The position numbers and the translations under genes are program-made. DNA of 64,000 nucleotides from Subtercola boreus. Lineage in GTDB: Bacteria; Actinomycetota; Actinomycetes; Actinomycetales; Microbacteriaceae. The stretch covers positions 175,183 through 239,182 of the forward strand of contig NZ_NBXA01000023.1 of assembly GCF_003399625.1 (NCBI RefSeq). Direction: 5' to 3'. Positions 16,646 to 25,740 of this stretch are shown here, one piece after another (position 1 is the stretch's first letter; each line of letters opens with the position of its first letter). The notes beneath the pieces are model-generated. The model had not been told where the DNA came from, made no database searches, and worked only from the letters and a program-made list of their open reading frames with translations.

Positions 16646-17503
16646 TCACTCGACGGTCGTCGCCAAACGGGCGATCGCCAGGAAATCGTGCACGGTGAGT
16701 GCTTCACCGCGCGCGGTGGGGTCCTGCCCGGCAGCCTCGATGACCTGCGCAGCGGTCGCTGCGCTGCCGAACACGCTCGACAGCGACTGCCGCAGCATCT
16801 TGCGTCGCTGCTGGAAGGCAGCGTCGACCAGTTCGAACGTGGCGAGCCGCAACTCCTCGCTGGCGAGGCTGGTGCTCGAACGCTCGAAAGCGACCAGCAC
16901 CGAGTCGACGTTGGGCACAGGCCAGAACACCTGGCGGCTGACCTGGCCTGCCGTTCGCCAGGTTCCGTACCACGACGCCTTGACACTCGGGCTGCCGTAG
17001 ACCTTCGACCCGGGGTCGGCCGCGATGCGGTGCCCCACCTCGGCCTGCACCATCACCACACCGCTCTGGATGCTCCAGAAGTGTTCGAGGAAGTGCAGCA
17101 GCACGGGCACGGAGACGTTGTACGGCAGGTTCGCCACCAGCCGGGTCGGCGCCCCGGGCAGCGACATGATGCGCATGGCATCGTCGCGGATGACGGTCAG
17201 CCGGGCATCCGGTTGCAGCACCCCGACCGTGAGCGGCAGCTGTTCGGCAAGACGCTTGTCGATCTCCACGGCGATCACCTCGGCGCCCACCTCGAGGATT
17301 CCGAGGGTGAGCGAACCGAGCCCGGGACCGACCTCCACCACGGTCTCACCGGACTGCACGCCCGCGATCCGCACGATGCGGCGCACCGAGTTGCCGTCGA
17401 TGACGAAGTTCTGGCCGAGTTTCTTGGTCGGCGTGAGGTTCAGCAGCTCGGCGAGGTCCCGGATCTCGGCCGGCCCCAGCAGAGCCGCGCGTTCGTCGGT
17501 CAT
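16646..17503 (-). CDS. rsmA: 16S rRNA (adenine1518/1519-N6)-dimethyltransferase
   Basis: Dimethylates two adjacent adenosines near the 3' end of 16S rRNA during 30S maturation (KsgA). 285 aa. It begins with the family N-terminus TPTKKLGQNFVIDGN, then the SAM motif VVEVGPGLGSLT and the catalytic motif NLPYNVSVPV. The ATG overlaps the tatD stop (ATGA), so tatD-rsmA is translationally coupled. Confidence 0.97.
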   Translation of the reverse strand: MTDERAALLGPAEIRDLAELLNLTPTKKLGQNFVIDGNSVRRIVRIAGVQSGETVVEVGPGLGSLTLGILEVGAEVIAVEIDKRLAEQLPLTVGVLQPDARLTVIRDDAMRIMSLPGAPTRLVANLPYNVSVPVLLHFLEHFWSIQSGVVMVQAEVGHRIAADPGSKVYGSPSVKASWYGTWRTAGQVSRQVFWPVPNVDSVLVAFERSSTSLASEELRLATFELVDAAFQQRRKMLRQSLSSVFGSAATAAQVIEAAGQDPTARGEALTVHDFLAIARLATTVE

Positions 17504-18453
17504 CGGTCGGCCCACTCGGGCAGCACGACGGGTTCGGCAGTCCACGAACCGTAGACGAGTTCGGTGTTCGACGAGATCTGCGCCGCGAGCATCGACACGT
17601 CGGTGCCGAGGTGCTCGGCCATTGCGCGGAGGGTGTGGGGAATGAGGTAGGGCGCGTTCGGCCGACCCCGGTTCGGCGTCGGCGTGAGGAACGGCGCGTC
17701 GGTCTCCACCAGCAGCAGGTTGCGAGGAGCGACTGCCAGCGCATCCCGAAGCTTGCCCGCATTCTTGAAGGTCACGGTGCCGGCGAAGGACATGTACCAC
17801 CCGTTCTCGGCGCAGATGCCGGCCAGCTCCGCGTCGCCGGAGAAGCAGTGGAACACCGTGCGTTCGGGTGCACCGACGCGTTTCAGCGTCGCGATTACTT
17901 CGGCGTGCGCATCCCGGTCGTGGATCTGCATCGCGAGGTTGTTCTCTTTGGCCATCTCGATGTGGGCCTCGAACGAGCGGTATTGCGCCGCGAGGGCCTC
18001 GTCACCCGAGGTGCGGAAGAAGTCGAGCCCCGTCTCACCGATCGCCGCGACGCGGGGGCGCGTCGCGAGCTCGGCGATGACCGCGAGGGCATCGTCGAGG
18101 CCGCCCGCGAGATCGTACACGGGCGCCTCGTTCGGGTGCAGAGCGACGGCGGCGAGCATCCGGGGCTCGCGGAGCGCCTGCTCGGCCGACCAGCGTGAGG
18201 TCTCGACGTCGCCGCCGACCTGCACGACACCGCGGACGCCGACACTGGATGCCCGGTCGAGGTGCTCACGGTATGTCAGCGTCTCGCCCTCGTGACCGTC
18301 TGCGATCTCGAGGTGTGTGTGGTTGTCGTACACAGGAACGGTGAGCGGCTCCGGGAGCGGCGGGTAGCTCAGGTCGCGGCCGGGCGACGGGTCTCGCTGC
18401 CGGATGAAGGGTTGGTCGGCGCCCTGCCCGGCAGGCGGCCCTCCGTCGGTCAC
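17500..18453 (-). CDS. tatD: TatD family metal-dependent hydrolase (DNase-like)
   Basis: 317 aa TIM-barrel hydrolase. Metal-site motifs are visible: YDNHTHLE, the glutamate in AIGETGLDFFR, FHCFSGD and LLLVETDAPFLTP. Members have 3'-5' exonuclease or D-aminoacyl-tRNA deacylase activity. The GTG at 18453 overlaps the metG TGA, leaving a 40-residue extension before the first motif. The order metG-tatD-rsmA-ispE is conserved in actinobacteria. Confidence 0.93.
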   Translation of the reverse strand: MTDGGPPAGQGADQPFIRQRDPSPGRDLSYPPLPEPLTVPVYDNHTHLEIADGHEGETLTYREHLDRASSVGVRGVVQVGGDVETSRWSAEQALREPRMLAAVALHPNEAPVYDLAGGLDDALAVIAELATRPRVAAIGETGLDFFRTSGDEALAAQYRSFEAHIEMAKENNLAMQIHDRDAHAEVIATLKRVGAPERTVFHCFSGDAELAGICAENGWYMSFAGTVTFKNAGKLRDALAVAPRNLLLVETDAPFLTPTPNRGRPNAPYLIPHTLRAMAEHLGTDVSMLAAQISSNTELVYGSWTAEPVVLPEWADR

Positions 18454-20018
18454 GCCGCGCCTTCGATGGTCTCGACCCGCGGGAACAGCGGGGCGAGGGT
18501 TTCGACGCGGCCGACGCCCTGCCAGTCGTCTGCCTGGCGGATCGGCACGTCGGCGACGTCGCCGACCCCGCCGAGCGCCTGCCAGAGCTTCGTCGTGGCC
18601 TCGGGGATCACGGGCGACAGCAACACGGCCAGGGTGCCGACTCCGTGCACGACGGTCGCCAGAACCGTCTCGAGACGTGCGCGGTCTTCGGGGTTCTTCG
18701 ACAGCTTCCACGGCTCCTGCACCGTGATGTACCCGTTCAGCTGGTCGACCAGCTGCCAGATGCTCGTGAGGGCATCCTGGATGGCGAGCCGCTCGATCGC
18801 GGCGTCTGCCTCGGCGACCACCGAGCGCTCGAGTGCGCGGAGGCCCTCCTCTGCGTCGGTGAGGGTGCCCGCATCCGGAACCCGGCCGTCGACGTACTTG
18901 ATCACCATGGCGATCACCCGCGATGCGAGGTTGCCGAACCCGTTGGCGAGTTCGGACTGGTAGCGGGCCGAGAGGTCTTCCCAGCTGAACGAGCCGTCCT
19001 GGCCGAAGGTGATGGCGCTCATGAAGTAGTACCGGAACGCATCCGAACCGAACGTGTCGGTGATCTGGTTCGGGGCGATGCCGGTGAGCTTCGACTTCGA
19101 CATCTTCTCGCCCCCGACGAGCAGCCAGCCGTGGCCGAAGACCTGCTTGGGCACGGCCAGCCCTGCGGCCATCAACATCGCCGGCCAGATGACGGCGTGG
19201 AAACGGGCGATGTCCTTGCCGACGATATGAGTGGCGGGCCAGAGCTCCTCGAAACGGGCGTCGTCGCTGCCGTACCCGGCCGCGGTGATGTAGTTCAGGA
19301 GCGCGTCGAACCAGACGTAGACGACGTGCGTGTCGTCCCACGGCACCTTGATGCCCCAGTCGAACGACTGGCGGCTGATCGAGAGGTCGTGCAGGCCGCG
19401 CCGGACGAACGCGACGATCTCGTTGCGCACACTCTCGGGCTGGATGAACTCGGGGTTCGACTCGTAGAGGTCGAGCAGCCGGTCGGTGAAGTCGCTCATG
19501 CGGAAGAAGTAGTTGCGCTCCTGCAGCAGCTCCACCGGCTTGGAGTGGATGGCGCAGACCTGCACTCCCTCGTACTGGCCGGTGCCGTCGACGAGGTCGG
19601 TGGGCTGCTTGTACTCCTCACAGCCCACACAGTAGAAGCCCTCGTAGTCGCCCGTGTAGATGTAGCCGGCGTCGAAGAGGCGCTGCAGGAACAGTTGGAC
19701 GTTCTTCTCGTGCCGCTCGTCGGTGGTGCGGATGAAGTCGTCGTTCGAGATGTCGATCGTGGCCAGGAGCGGCTGCCAGGCCGTCGCCACGAGGCGGTCG
19801 GCCCACTCCTTGGGCGAGACACCGTTGGCCGTGGCTGTGCGAAGGATCTTTTGCCCGTGCTCGTCTGTACCCGTGAGGAACCACGTGTCGTCGCCCGCCT
19901 GGCGGTGCCAGCGCGCGAGCACATCGGACGCCACCTCGGTGTACGCGTGCCCGATGTGGGGCACGTCGTTGACGTAGAAGATGGGGGTGGTGATATAGAA
20001 CGAAGAGCCGTCGGACAT
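18450..20018 (-). CDS. metG: Methionyl-tRNA synthetase
   Basis: 522 aa class I aminoacyl-tRNA synthetase. Visible are the HIGH-type motif DVPHIGHAYTEV, a zinc-knuckle-like FYCVGCEEYKQP, and the KMSKS loop EKMSKSKLTG. It lacks the C-terminal tRNA-binding domain of longer forms, as usual in actinobacteria. The start is uncertain: ATG 20018 directly follows GAGGAGC, while ATG 20027 adds three residues (MRS). It heads the metG-tatD-rsmA-ispE run and lies 41 bp downstream of rsmI. Confidence 0.96.
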   Translation of the reverse strand: MSDGSSFYITTPIFYVNDVPHIGHAYTEVASDVLARWHRQAGDDTWFLTGTDEHGQKILRTATANGVSPKEWADRLVATAWQPLLATIDISNDDFIRTTDERHEKNVQLFLQRLFDAGYIYTGDYEGFYCVGCEEYKQPTDLVDGTGQYEGVQVCAIHSKPVELLQERNYFFRMSDFTDRLLDLYESNPEFIQPESVRNEIVAFVRRGLHDLSISRQSFDWGIKVPWDDTHVVYVWFDALLNYITAAGYGSDDARFEELWPATHIVGKDIARFHAVIWPAMLMAAGLAVPKQVFGHGWLLVGGEKMSKSKLTGIAPNQITDTFGSDAFRYYFMSAITFGQDGSFSWEDLSARYQSELANGFGNLASRVIAMVIKYVDGRVPDAGTLTDAEEGLRALERSVVAEADAAIERLAIQDALTSIWQLVDQLNGYITVQEPWKLSKNPEDRARLETVLATVVHGVGTLAVLLSPVIPEATTKLWQALGGVGDVADVPIRQADDWQGVGRVETLAPLFPRVETIEGAA

Positions 20019-20059
20019 GCTCCTCATCTTAAGGCGTGCCGGGCATCCGGGCCGCCGTG

Positions 20060-20935
20060 TTACCGCGGCTGGGGATAACCCGGCAGATCGGGCGACTGTG
20101 GGCGAGAAGACGTGCCGGATGCCCGCCCGGCCAGCGCGGCCTCGTAGAGATCGCGCTTGCTGAGACCCGTCGCCTCGGCGATCGCCGCAGCGGCATCCTT
20201 CAGCCGCGTTCCGTCTGAGACCAGTTCCCGCACCTGCGCCAGCCCCGTCTCGAGGGTGACCTCCAGTGCGGCAGCGCCCGCCACGACGAGCACGATCTCG
20301 CCCTTCACGCCGGCGGAAGCCCAGGCCACGAGCGACGCCGCCCCGCCCCGGCGCACCTCCTCGTAGAGTTTCGTGAGCTCCCGGCACACCGCCACGACCC
20401 GACCCTCGCCCAGCACCGCCGCGATGTCGGCAAGCGACGCCGCGAGCCGGTTCGGCGATTCGAAGAACACCATCGTGCGACGCTCCCGCACGAGTTCGGT
20501 CAGGGCCGACACCCGCTCCCCCTGCTTTCGCGGCAGGAAGCCCTCGAACGTGAACCGGTCGGTGGGCAGCCCCGACACCGCGAGCGCCGACACGACGGCC
20601 GACGGACCCGGGATGATCGTGACATCCACACCCGCGGCGACAGCCGCCTGCACCAGGTGGAACCCCGGGTCTGAGACCGTCGGCATTCCGGCATCGCTCA
20701 GCACCACGAGGTCGGTCGTGCGAGCCAGCTCCACGAGCTCGGCCGCCTTCTCCCGCTCATTGTGGTCGTGGAGGGCAAGCAGCCTCGGCCGGTTCTGAAC
20801 ACCGAGGGCGCGCAGCAGTTTCGCGGTGACACGGGTGTCCTCCGCCGCGACCACCTCGGCGGCCTCGAGGGTCTCGACGAGACGCACGGAGGCATCCTTG
20901 AGGTTGCCGATCGGGGTGGCGGCGAGGATGATCAT
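20060..20935 (-). CDS. rsmI: 16S rRNA (cytidine1402-2'-O)-methyltransferase
   Basis: 291 aa tetrapyrrole-methylase-fold enzyme that methylates C1402 in the ribosomal decoding centre. Visible are the N-terminal LAATPIGNLKDASVRLVETL, SDAGMPTVSDPG, and the GPSAVVSALAVSGL motif. A GGGAGG ribosome-binding site lies directly before the ATG. It is divergent from the protein mannosyltransferase gene, a pairing well conserved in actinobacteria. Confidence 0.95.
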   Translation of the reverse strand: MIILAATPIGNLKDASVRLVETLEAAEVVAAEDTRVTAKLLRALGVQNRPRLLALHDHNEREKAAELVELARTTDLVVLSDAGMPTVSDPGFHLVQAAVAAGVDVTIIPGPSAVVSALAVSGLPTDRFTFEGFLPRKQGERVSALTELVRERRTMVFFESPNRLAASLADIAAVLGEGRVVAVCRELTKLYEEVRRGGAASLVAWASAGVKGEIVLVVAGAAALEVTLETGLAQVRELVSDGTRLKDAAAAIAEATGLSKRDLYEAALAGRASGTSSRPQSPDLPGYPQPR

Positions 20936-21021
20936 CCTCCCAGTCTCGCACCGCTACCCCTTCCCCGGTGTGGCGGTGCGCTCGGGTGGCCCTCGGGGTT
21001 CGCACCAGTACCATGGGGCGG

Positions 21022-22659
21022 GTGAGCCCAGCGACCGACTCCGTACCCCCCGCGCCAGCCCCGTTGGCCGCCGACGCCCCGGCGCGCCCCGAAGGCCCCC
21101 GCGGAAGCCGGCTCGACACATGGTGGGCGGCCCTCGTGAGCACCCCGGCCCGGCAGCGGGCCTGGCGCTGGGGCGGGCCGATCGCCGTCACGCTGCTCGC
21201 CGCGATCCTCCGGCTCGTAAACCTCGGCGACCCGCACAGCCTGGTCTTCGACGAGACGTTCTACGTCAAAGACGCCTGGTCGCTGCTGCACCTCGGCTAC
21301 GAGGGATCCTGGCCGTCGACGCCCGACCCGGCCTTCAACGCCGGCGACGTGAACACCTACACCAACAGTCCGACGTATGTCGTGCATCCACCGCTCGGAA
21401 AGTGGATCATCTCCCTCGGGCTCGCCGTGTTCGGAGCCGAGAACAGCTTCGGCTGGCGCGTCTCGGTGGCGGTCTGCGGCATCCTCGGTGTGCTGCTCAT
21501 CTCGATGATCGGTACGAAACTCTTCCGCTCGACGCTTCTCGGCTCGATCGCCGGGTTCCTGTTCGCGATCGACGGGCATGCGATCGTGATGTCGCGGGTG
21601 GGCATTCTCGACGGCATCCTGATGCTCTTTCTCCTTCTCGGATTCGGCGCCTTCCTGCTCGACCGCGAGTGGCATCTGAAACGGTTGGCCGAGCGCATAG
21701 CCGCGAGCGAGCGGGAGGGCCGGGAGGTGCTCTGGGGCCCCGCGATCTGGAACCGGCCGTGGCTCCTGGCCGCCGCCGTCGCCCTCGGCCTCGCCACGGC
21801 GGTCAAGTGGTCGGGGCTCTACTTCCTGGTCGCTTTCGCCCTCTGGACCGTGCTGGTGGATGCCCTCGCGAGGCGCCGCGCCGGCCTCCCGTTCTGGATC
21901 AGCGCCGCCATCCTCAAACAGGGCCTCGCGTCGCTCGTGCTGCTGGTGCCGGTGTACCTCGCGAGCTACCTCGTCACCTGGACGGGCTGGTTCACCAGCA
22001 CGAACGGCTACTACCGCAACTGGGCGCAGACCGACGGCACGCCCTGGGCCGGTGGGCTCGCCTGGGTGCCGCTCACCATCCAGAACTTCTGGCACTTCGA
22101 GGTGAGTGTCTACAACTTCAATGTGAACGAACATTCGCCGCATCCCTACGCGGCCAATCCGTTCACCTGGTTGTTCATGATCCGGCCGACGCAGATGTAT
22201 GTGAACACGATCAGCGACGGCACCGGCGGCTGCGGCGAGCAGACCTGCTACGAGAACATCACCTCGGTCGGCAACGCTGCGATCTGGTGGGCTGCGACGG
22301 CTGCCATCTTCTTCCTGGTCTACCGTCTCATCCGAAAGCGCGAATGGCAGGTCGGCATCATCCTGATGGGCATGGTGGGTGGTTACCTGCCCTGGTTGCT
22401 CTTCTCTGGCCGCACGATCTTCCAGTTCTACACGATCGCCTTCGAGCCCTACATGATCCTCGGGCTGACATTCGTGATCGGCATGGCCCTCGGCAGGCGC
22501 ACGGATGCCCGGCGAAAACGGGTCGCGGCCCTCTGGGTCGTGGCCGCCTATCTCCTACTCGCGGTGGCGGTGTCGGTGTTCTTCTGGCCGGTGTGGACGG
22601 CACAGCCCATCCCCGGCTGGCTGCTCACCCTGCACTACTGGCTGCCGTCGTGGCGGTGA
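21022..22659 (+). CDS. Protein O-mannosyltransferase (GT39, PMT family)
   Basis: Transfers mannose from polyprenyl-phosphate-mannose to secreted proteins on the outer face of the membrane. 545 aa from GTG 21022. About 10-11 membrane helices. The first extracytoplasmic loop contains the catalytic Asp-Glu pair in LVFDETFYVKDAW, and the family motifs HPPLGKWII and DGHAIVMSRVGILDGI follow. GTG 21022 is preferred because TACCAT lies 7 nt upstream with no Shine-Dalgarno site; ATG 21013 is the alternative. The stop overlaps the start of the exporter gene. It corresponds to mycobacterial Pmt, which lies next to rsmI. Confidence 0.93.
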   Translation: MSPATDSVPPAPAPLAADAPARPEGPRGSRLDTWWAALVSTPARQRAWRWGGPIAVTLLAAILRLVNLGDPHSLVFDETFYVKDAWSLLHLGYEGSWPSTPDPAFNAGDVNTYTNSPTYVVHPPLGKWIISLGLAVFGAENSFGWRVSVAVCGILGVLLISMIGTKLFRSTLLGSIAGFLFAIDGHAIVMSRVGILDGILMLFLLLGFGAFLLDREWHLKRLAERIAASEREGREVLWGPAIWNRPWLLAAAVALGLATAVKWSGLYFLVAFALWTVLVDALARRRAGLPFWISAAILKQGLASLVLLVPVYLASYLVTWTGWFTSTNGYYRNWAQTDGTPWAGGLAWVPLTIQNFWHFEVSVYNFNVNEHSPHPYAANPFTWLFMIRPTQMYVNTISDGTGGCGEQTCYENITSVGNAAIWWAATAAIFFLVYRLIRKREWQVGIILMGMVGGYLPWLLFSGRTIFQFYTIAFEPYMILGLTFVIGMALGRRTDARRKRVAALWVVAAYLLLAVAVSVFFWPVWTAQPIPGWLLTLHYWLPSWR

Positions 22660-23867
22660 GCGGAGCAAATCCGACAGGCGCGGTTCCGGATGCCCGACGC
22701 CGACGGTCGCGCTTCCCCGGCCCACGCTGGCTGCCCGGGTTCGTCGTCGCGGGCGCGGCGACGCTCATCGCGTTCCTCCTCCATCTCGCCCTGCCGGCCA
22801 TCCCTCCGCTCACCGCTGCGGTCGGGCTCGGGATGATCGTGGGCCAGATCCCCGCCACGCAGCGGTTGCTCGACACGGTCCTGAAGCCCGGTATCGCGCT
22901 GGCTGCGCGCCGGCTGCTCCGGATCGGCATCGTGCTTCTCGGGCTGAAGCTCTCGCTCTACGACATCGCCGGACTCGGCTGGCCGACCATCGTCGTCATC
23001 GTGCTCGTCGTCGGAATCACCTTCGCGGCAACCTTCGGCTTCGGCCGGCTGCTCCGCCTGCCCGGCACCCAGCCGATCCTGATCGCCGCCGGTTTCTCGA
23101 TCTGCGGCGCCTCGGCGATCGGCGCGATGAGTGCGGTCACCCGCAGCAAGGACGAAGACCAGGCCACTCCTGTGGCGCTGGTCACGCTCTGCGGCACTCT
23201 GGCGATCTTCATCCTGCCGGCCCTCCGCTTCCCGCTGGGGCTCGACGACGCCGACTTCGGCCTCTGGGTCGGACTCAGCGTGCACGATGTCGGGCAGGTC
23301 GTCGCGACCGCCCAGATCGCCGGCCCCGTCGCTCTCGCCGTGGCCGTCGTCGTGAAGCTCACACGGGTGCTGACCCTCGCGCCGATGGTCGCGATCGCCG
23401 GGTTCTTCGAGCGCGGGCGCGACCGCCGCGCACTCCGGGCCGAGGAGCTCGACCGGTCGGCACGGCTCGCACGGCTCGCCGCCGGAACGGCCAGTGAATC
23501 CGACGCCGCGATCGCCGCAGAGGAGGGTACCGACGAGTTCAGACGGAAGGCTGCCGCCGCGGCATCCGCAGCCCGGGCGAAACGCCCTGCGATCGTGCCG
23601 CTGTTCATCGTGGGATTCCTGGCCGCCGTGCTGGTGCGCACCTTTTTGCTCGGTGACGGTGCGCTGGGGGCCTCCGTGGCAGCCCCGGTTCTCTCCGTGG
23701 CAGACACCGCGCAGACCATCCTGCTCGCGATGGCCCTGTTCGGGCTGGGCTCGAACATCCGGTTCGCCGCCCTCGCCCGCACCGGCTGGCGCGCCCTCAT
23801 CGTCGGCCTCGCCTCGTGGCTGCTCATCGCGGTGCTGTCGCTCGCGGCGGTGACCCTCCTCCGCTGA
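22656..23867 (+). CDS. YeiH/UPF0324 family putative sulfate exporter
   Basis: 403 aa with about ten membrane helices. Recognisable family blocks are the N-terminal AVGLGMIVGQI, RIGIVLLGLKLSL, FSICGASAIGAMSAV and SVHDVGQVVATA. YeiH proteins are predicted exporters of anions, possibly sulfate; the substrate is not established. A cytoplasmic loop of about 65 residues (about 255-315) rich in Arg, Ala and Glu is longer than usual. The GTG at 22656 overlaps the mannosyltransferase stop (GTGA). Confidence 0.88.
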   Translation: MSGANPTGAVPDARRRRSRFPGPRWLPGFVVAGAATLIAFLLHLALPAIPPLTAAVGLGMIVGQIPATQRLLDTVLKPGIALAARRLLRIGIVLLGLKLSLYDIAGLGWPTIVVIVLVVGITFAATFGFGRLLRLPGTQPILIAAGFSICGASAIGAMSAVTRSKDEDQATPVALVTLCGTLAIFILPALRFPLGLDDADFGLWVGLSVHDVGQVVATAQIAGPVALAVAVVVKLTRVLTLAPMVAIAGFFERGRDRRALRAEELDRSARLARLAAGTASESDAAIAAEEGTDEFRRKAAAAASAARAKRPAIVPLFIVGFLAAVLVRTFLLGDGALGASVAAPVLSVADTAQTILLAMALFGLGSNIRFAALARTGWRALIVGLASWLLIAVLSLAAVTLLR

Positions 23868-23908
23868 CCCGCCCCGCCCCGCCCTCGCCCCGCCGCTCCA
23901 AACCGGGC

Positions 23909-23974
23909 GTAAAAGAGGACTGAAGCCGCGGAGCGTCGCCTGCACACTCAGCGGATGCCCCAGTCCTCTTCTAC
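23909..23974. terminator. Inverted repeat between convergent genes, same family as 7491-7555
   Basis: Arms GTAAAAGAGGACTG (23909-23922) and CAGTCCTCTTCTAC (23961-23974) pair over 14 bp with one mismatch around a 38-nt loop that may hold an inner CCGC/GCGG stem. It sits between the ends of convergent genes, so it could terminate both. The arm starts match those of the post-gnd hairpin. Confidence 0.65.
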
Positions 23975-24000
23975 GGCTGGCGCCGCGCGGAGACGGAGGG

Positions 24001-25596
24001 TCAGCCGGCGACCGGCGCGCCCGCCTCCGCGGCGACGGGCGCGCCCGCGCGCGCCGCATACGCGGCCACCAGCTCGCGCTTCAGCACCTTGCCCGACGGG
24101 CCGAGCGGCAGCGCCTCCACGATGTCGATGTGGCGCGGGTACTTGTAGGCCGCGACATCCTGCTTCACGAACTCCGAGAGCTCGTCGGCCGTGGCCGAAG
24201 CGCCCGCCGCGAGCACGACTGACGCGATGATCTCCTGCCCGTGCGTCTCGTGCGGCACCCCGTAGACCGCCACCATCGAGACGGCCGGATGCCCGGCCAG
24301 AACCTCCTCGACCTCCCGCGGGTACACGTTGTAGCCGTTCCGGAGGATCATGTCCTTCGTGCGGTCGACGATCGTGAGGTAGCCGTCCTCGTCTTTCCGG
24401 CCGAGGTCACCGGTACGGAACCAGCCGTCCACCATCGCCTTCGCCGTGTCCTCGGGGCGGTTGTGGTAGCCGTTCATGAGATTGTGGCCGCGGATGACCA
24501 ACTCGCCGAGCTCGCCGGTCGGCAGCAGCACGATGGAGTCGGCCGTGTCGGCATCGGCGATCTCGACATCGACCCCCCAGATCGGCGTGCCGATCGTTCC
24601 TGCACGGGGCGGCACCCCGACCATGTTGAACGTGGCGACGGGTGAGGTCTCGGTGAGGCCGTACCCCTCGTGGATCTCGGTGCCGAACAGTTCCTTGAAG
24701 CGGTTGATCACCGCGACGGGGATGGCCGCACCCCCCGAGATGCCGTAGCGGAGCGGCGGGCGGGCCTGGGTGCGGGTCGCAGCATCCAGAAGCGCGATGT
24801 ACATCGTCGGCACGCCCATGAAGATCGTGCACTGCTGCTCGTTCATCACCCGCAGCGCGGTGTCGCCGTCGAACTTCGGCACCATCACCATGGTCGCTCC
24901 GGCGCGGAAGACCGTGTTCATCGTGCAGGTCTGCCCGAACGTGTGGAAGAGGGGCAGGGCACCGAGCACCTTGTCTCCCTCCTTCATGTCGAAGGTCGTC
25001 AGCAGCGACACGTTCACCTGCTCGACGAGCGCCAGGTGGGAGCCCTCAGCTCCCTTGGGCGTGCCCGTCGTACCGCTCGTGTAGAGGATGGTCGCCGTGT
25101 CGAACGGATCGCGCTGCACATACGTGTCGATCGGAACGGATGCCCGGGCCTCGTCCTCGAGCCGGGGCGGCAGCTCGGGGTTCGCCTCGGGCAGCAGCAC
25201 GCTCAGCACCGGCACGCCGGCGAGCCCCGCACCCTTCGCGCCCTCTGCCAGAAGCGGAGCGGCGCAGACGAGCAGTTCGGCGCCACTGTCGCGGAGCACG
25301 TACTCGATCTCCTTGCCCTTCAACAGGGCATGGATCGGCACGACGACCCCGCCGAGCGACAGCACGGCGTAGTAGATCCGAGGGAAGTCGGCGACGTTCG
25401 GGATCAGCATGGCCACTGACGTTCCCGGGCCCACACCCCGGTCCCGCAGGGCTCCGGCATACTGGCGTGTCTGCTGCCAGAGCTCGGCGTAGGTGGTCGA
25501 GGTCTCACCGACCACGATCGCAACATGGTCGGGTGTTCGTCTCGCTGCTTCGACCAGAATCGAGGCAACGGACATCGTGGCAAAACCTGTACTCAT
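24001..25596 (-). CDS. AMP-dependent acyl-CoA ligase (long-chain fatty acid-CoA ligase-like)
   Basis: 531 aa adenylate-forming enzyme that activates a carboxylic acid as acyl-AMP and then acyl-CoA. Core motifs are present: ILYTSGTTGTPKGAE (ATP loop), GYGLTETSP, GWFRTGDLGRKDEDGYL, DRTKDMI and the catalytic Lys in LPLGPSGKVLKREL. Chain-length preference cannot be read. The C-terminus ends in an Ala/Gly/Pro tail with AGAPVA repeated. ATG 25596 is used; MSVASILVEAA at 25575 is an alternative start. Monocistronic and divergent from metY. Confidence 0.92.
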   Translation of the reverse strand: MSTGFATMSVASILVEAARRTPDHVAIVVGETSTTYAELWQQTRQYAGALRDRGVGPGTSVAMLIPNVADFPRIYYAVLSLGGVVVPIHALLKGKEIEYVLRDSGAELLVCAAPLLAEGAKGAGLAGVPVLSVLLPEANPELPPRLEDEARASVPIDTYVQRDPFDTATILYTSGTTGTPKGAEGSHLALVEQVNVSLLTTFDMKEGDKVLGALPLFHTFGQTCTMNTVFRAGATMVMVPKFDGDTALRVMNEQQCTIFMGVPTMYIALLDAATRTQARPPLRYGISGGAAIPVAVINRFKELFGTEIHEGYGLTETSPVATFNMVGVPPRAGTIGTPIWGVDVEIADADTADSIVLLPTGELGELVIRGHNLMNGYHNRPEDTAKAMVDGWFRTGDLGRKDEDGYLTIVDRTKDMILRNGYNVYPREVEEVLAGHPAVSMVAVYGVPHETHGQEIIASVVLAAGASATADELSEFVKQDVAAYKYPRHIDIVEALPLGPSGKVLKRELVAAYAARAGAPVAAEAGAPVAG

Positions 25597-25641
25597 GAAG
25601 CGCTTCTCTCAGTCGGCATTGACGTGCGTCCAGCTTAGATC

Positions 25642-25659
25642 GGCAGTCTCAGAACTGCC
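25642..25659. promoter_or_regulatory. Short inverted repeat in the acyl-CoA ligase/metY divergent region
   Basis: GGCAGT-6 nt-ACTGCC is a perfect 6-bp dyad in the 144-bp space between divergent genes. It could be an operator for either gene, but no matching regulator is known to me. Confidence 0.3.
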
Positions 25660-25740
25660 TGCGAGACCCGCGGCGTCACATTGCGTAGCACGGGCCTCCG
25701 AAGGGCATTCGTGACGATAGCCTCCGGTAGTTTGGCTTCC

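Noticed and set aside
25597..25740. Possible SAM or other riboswitch upstream of metY
   Set aside because: The 144-bp space shows only a 6-bp dyad and the start appears leaderless, so there is no room for a riboswitch leader on the metY mRNA.
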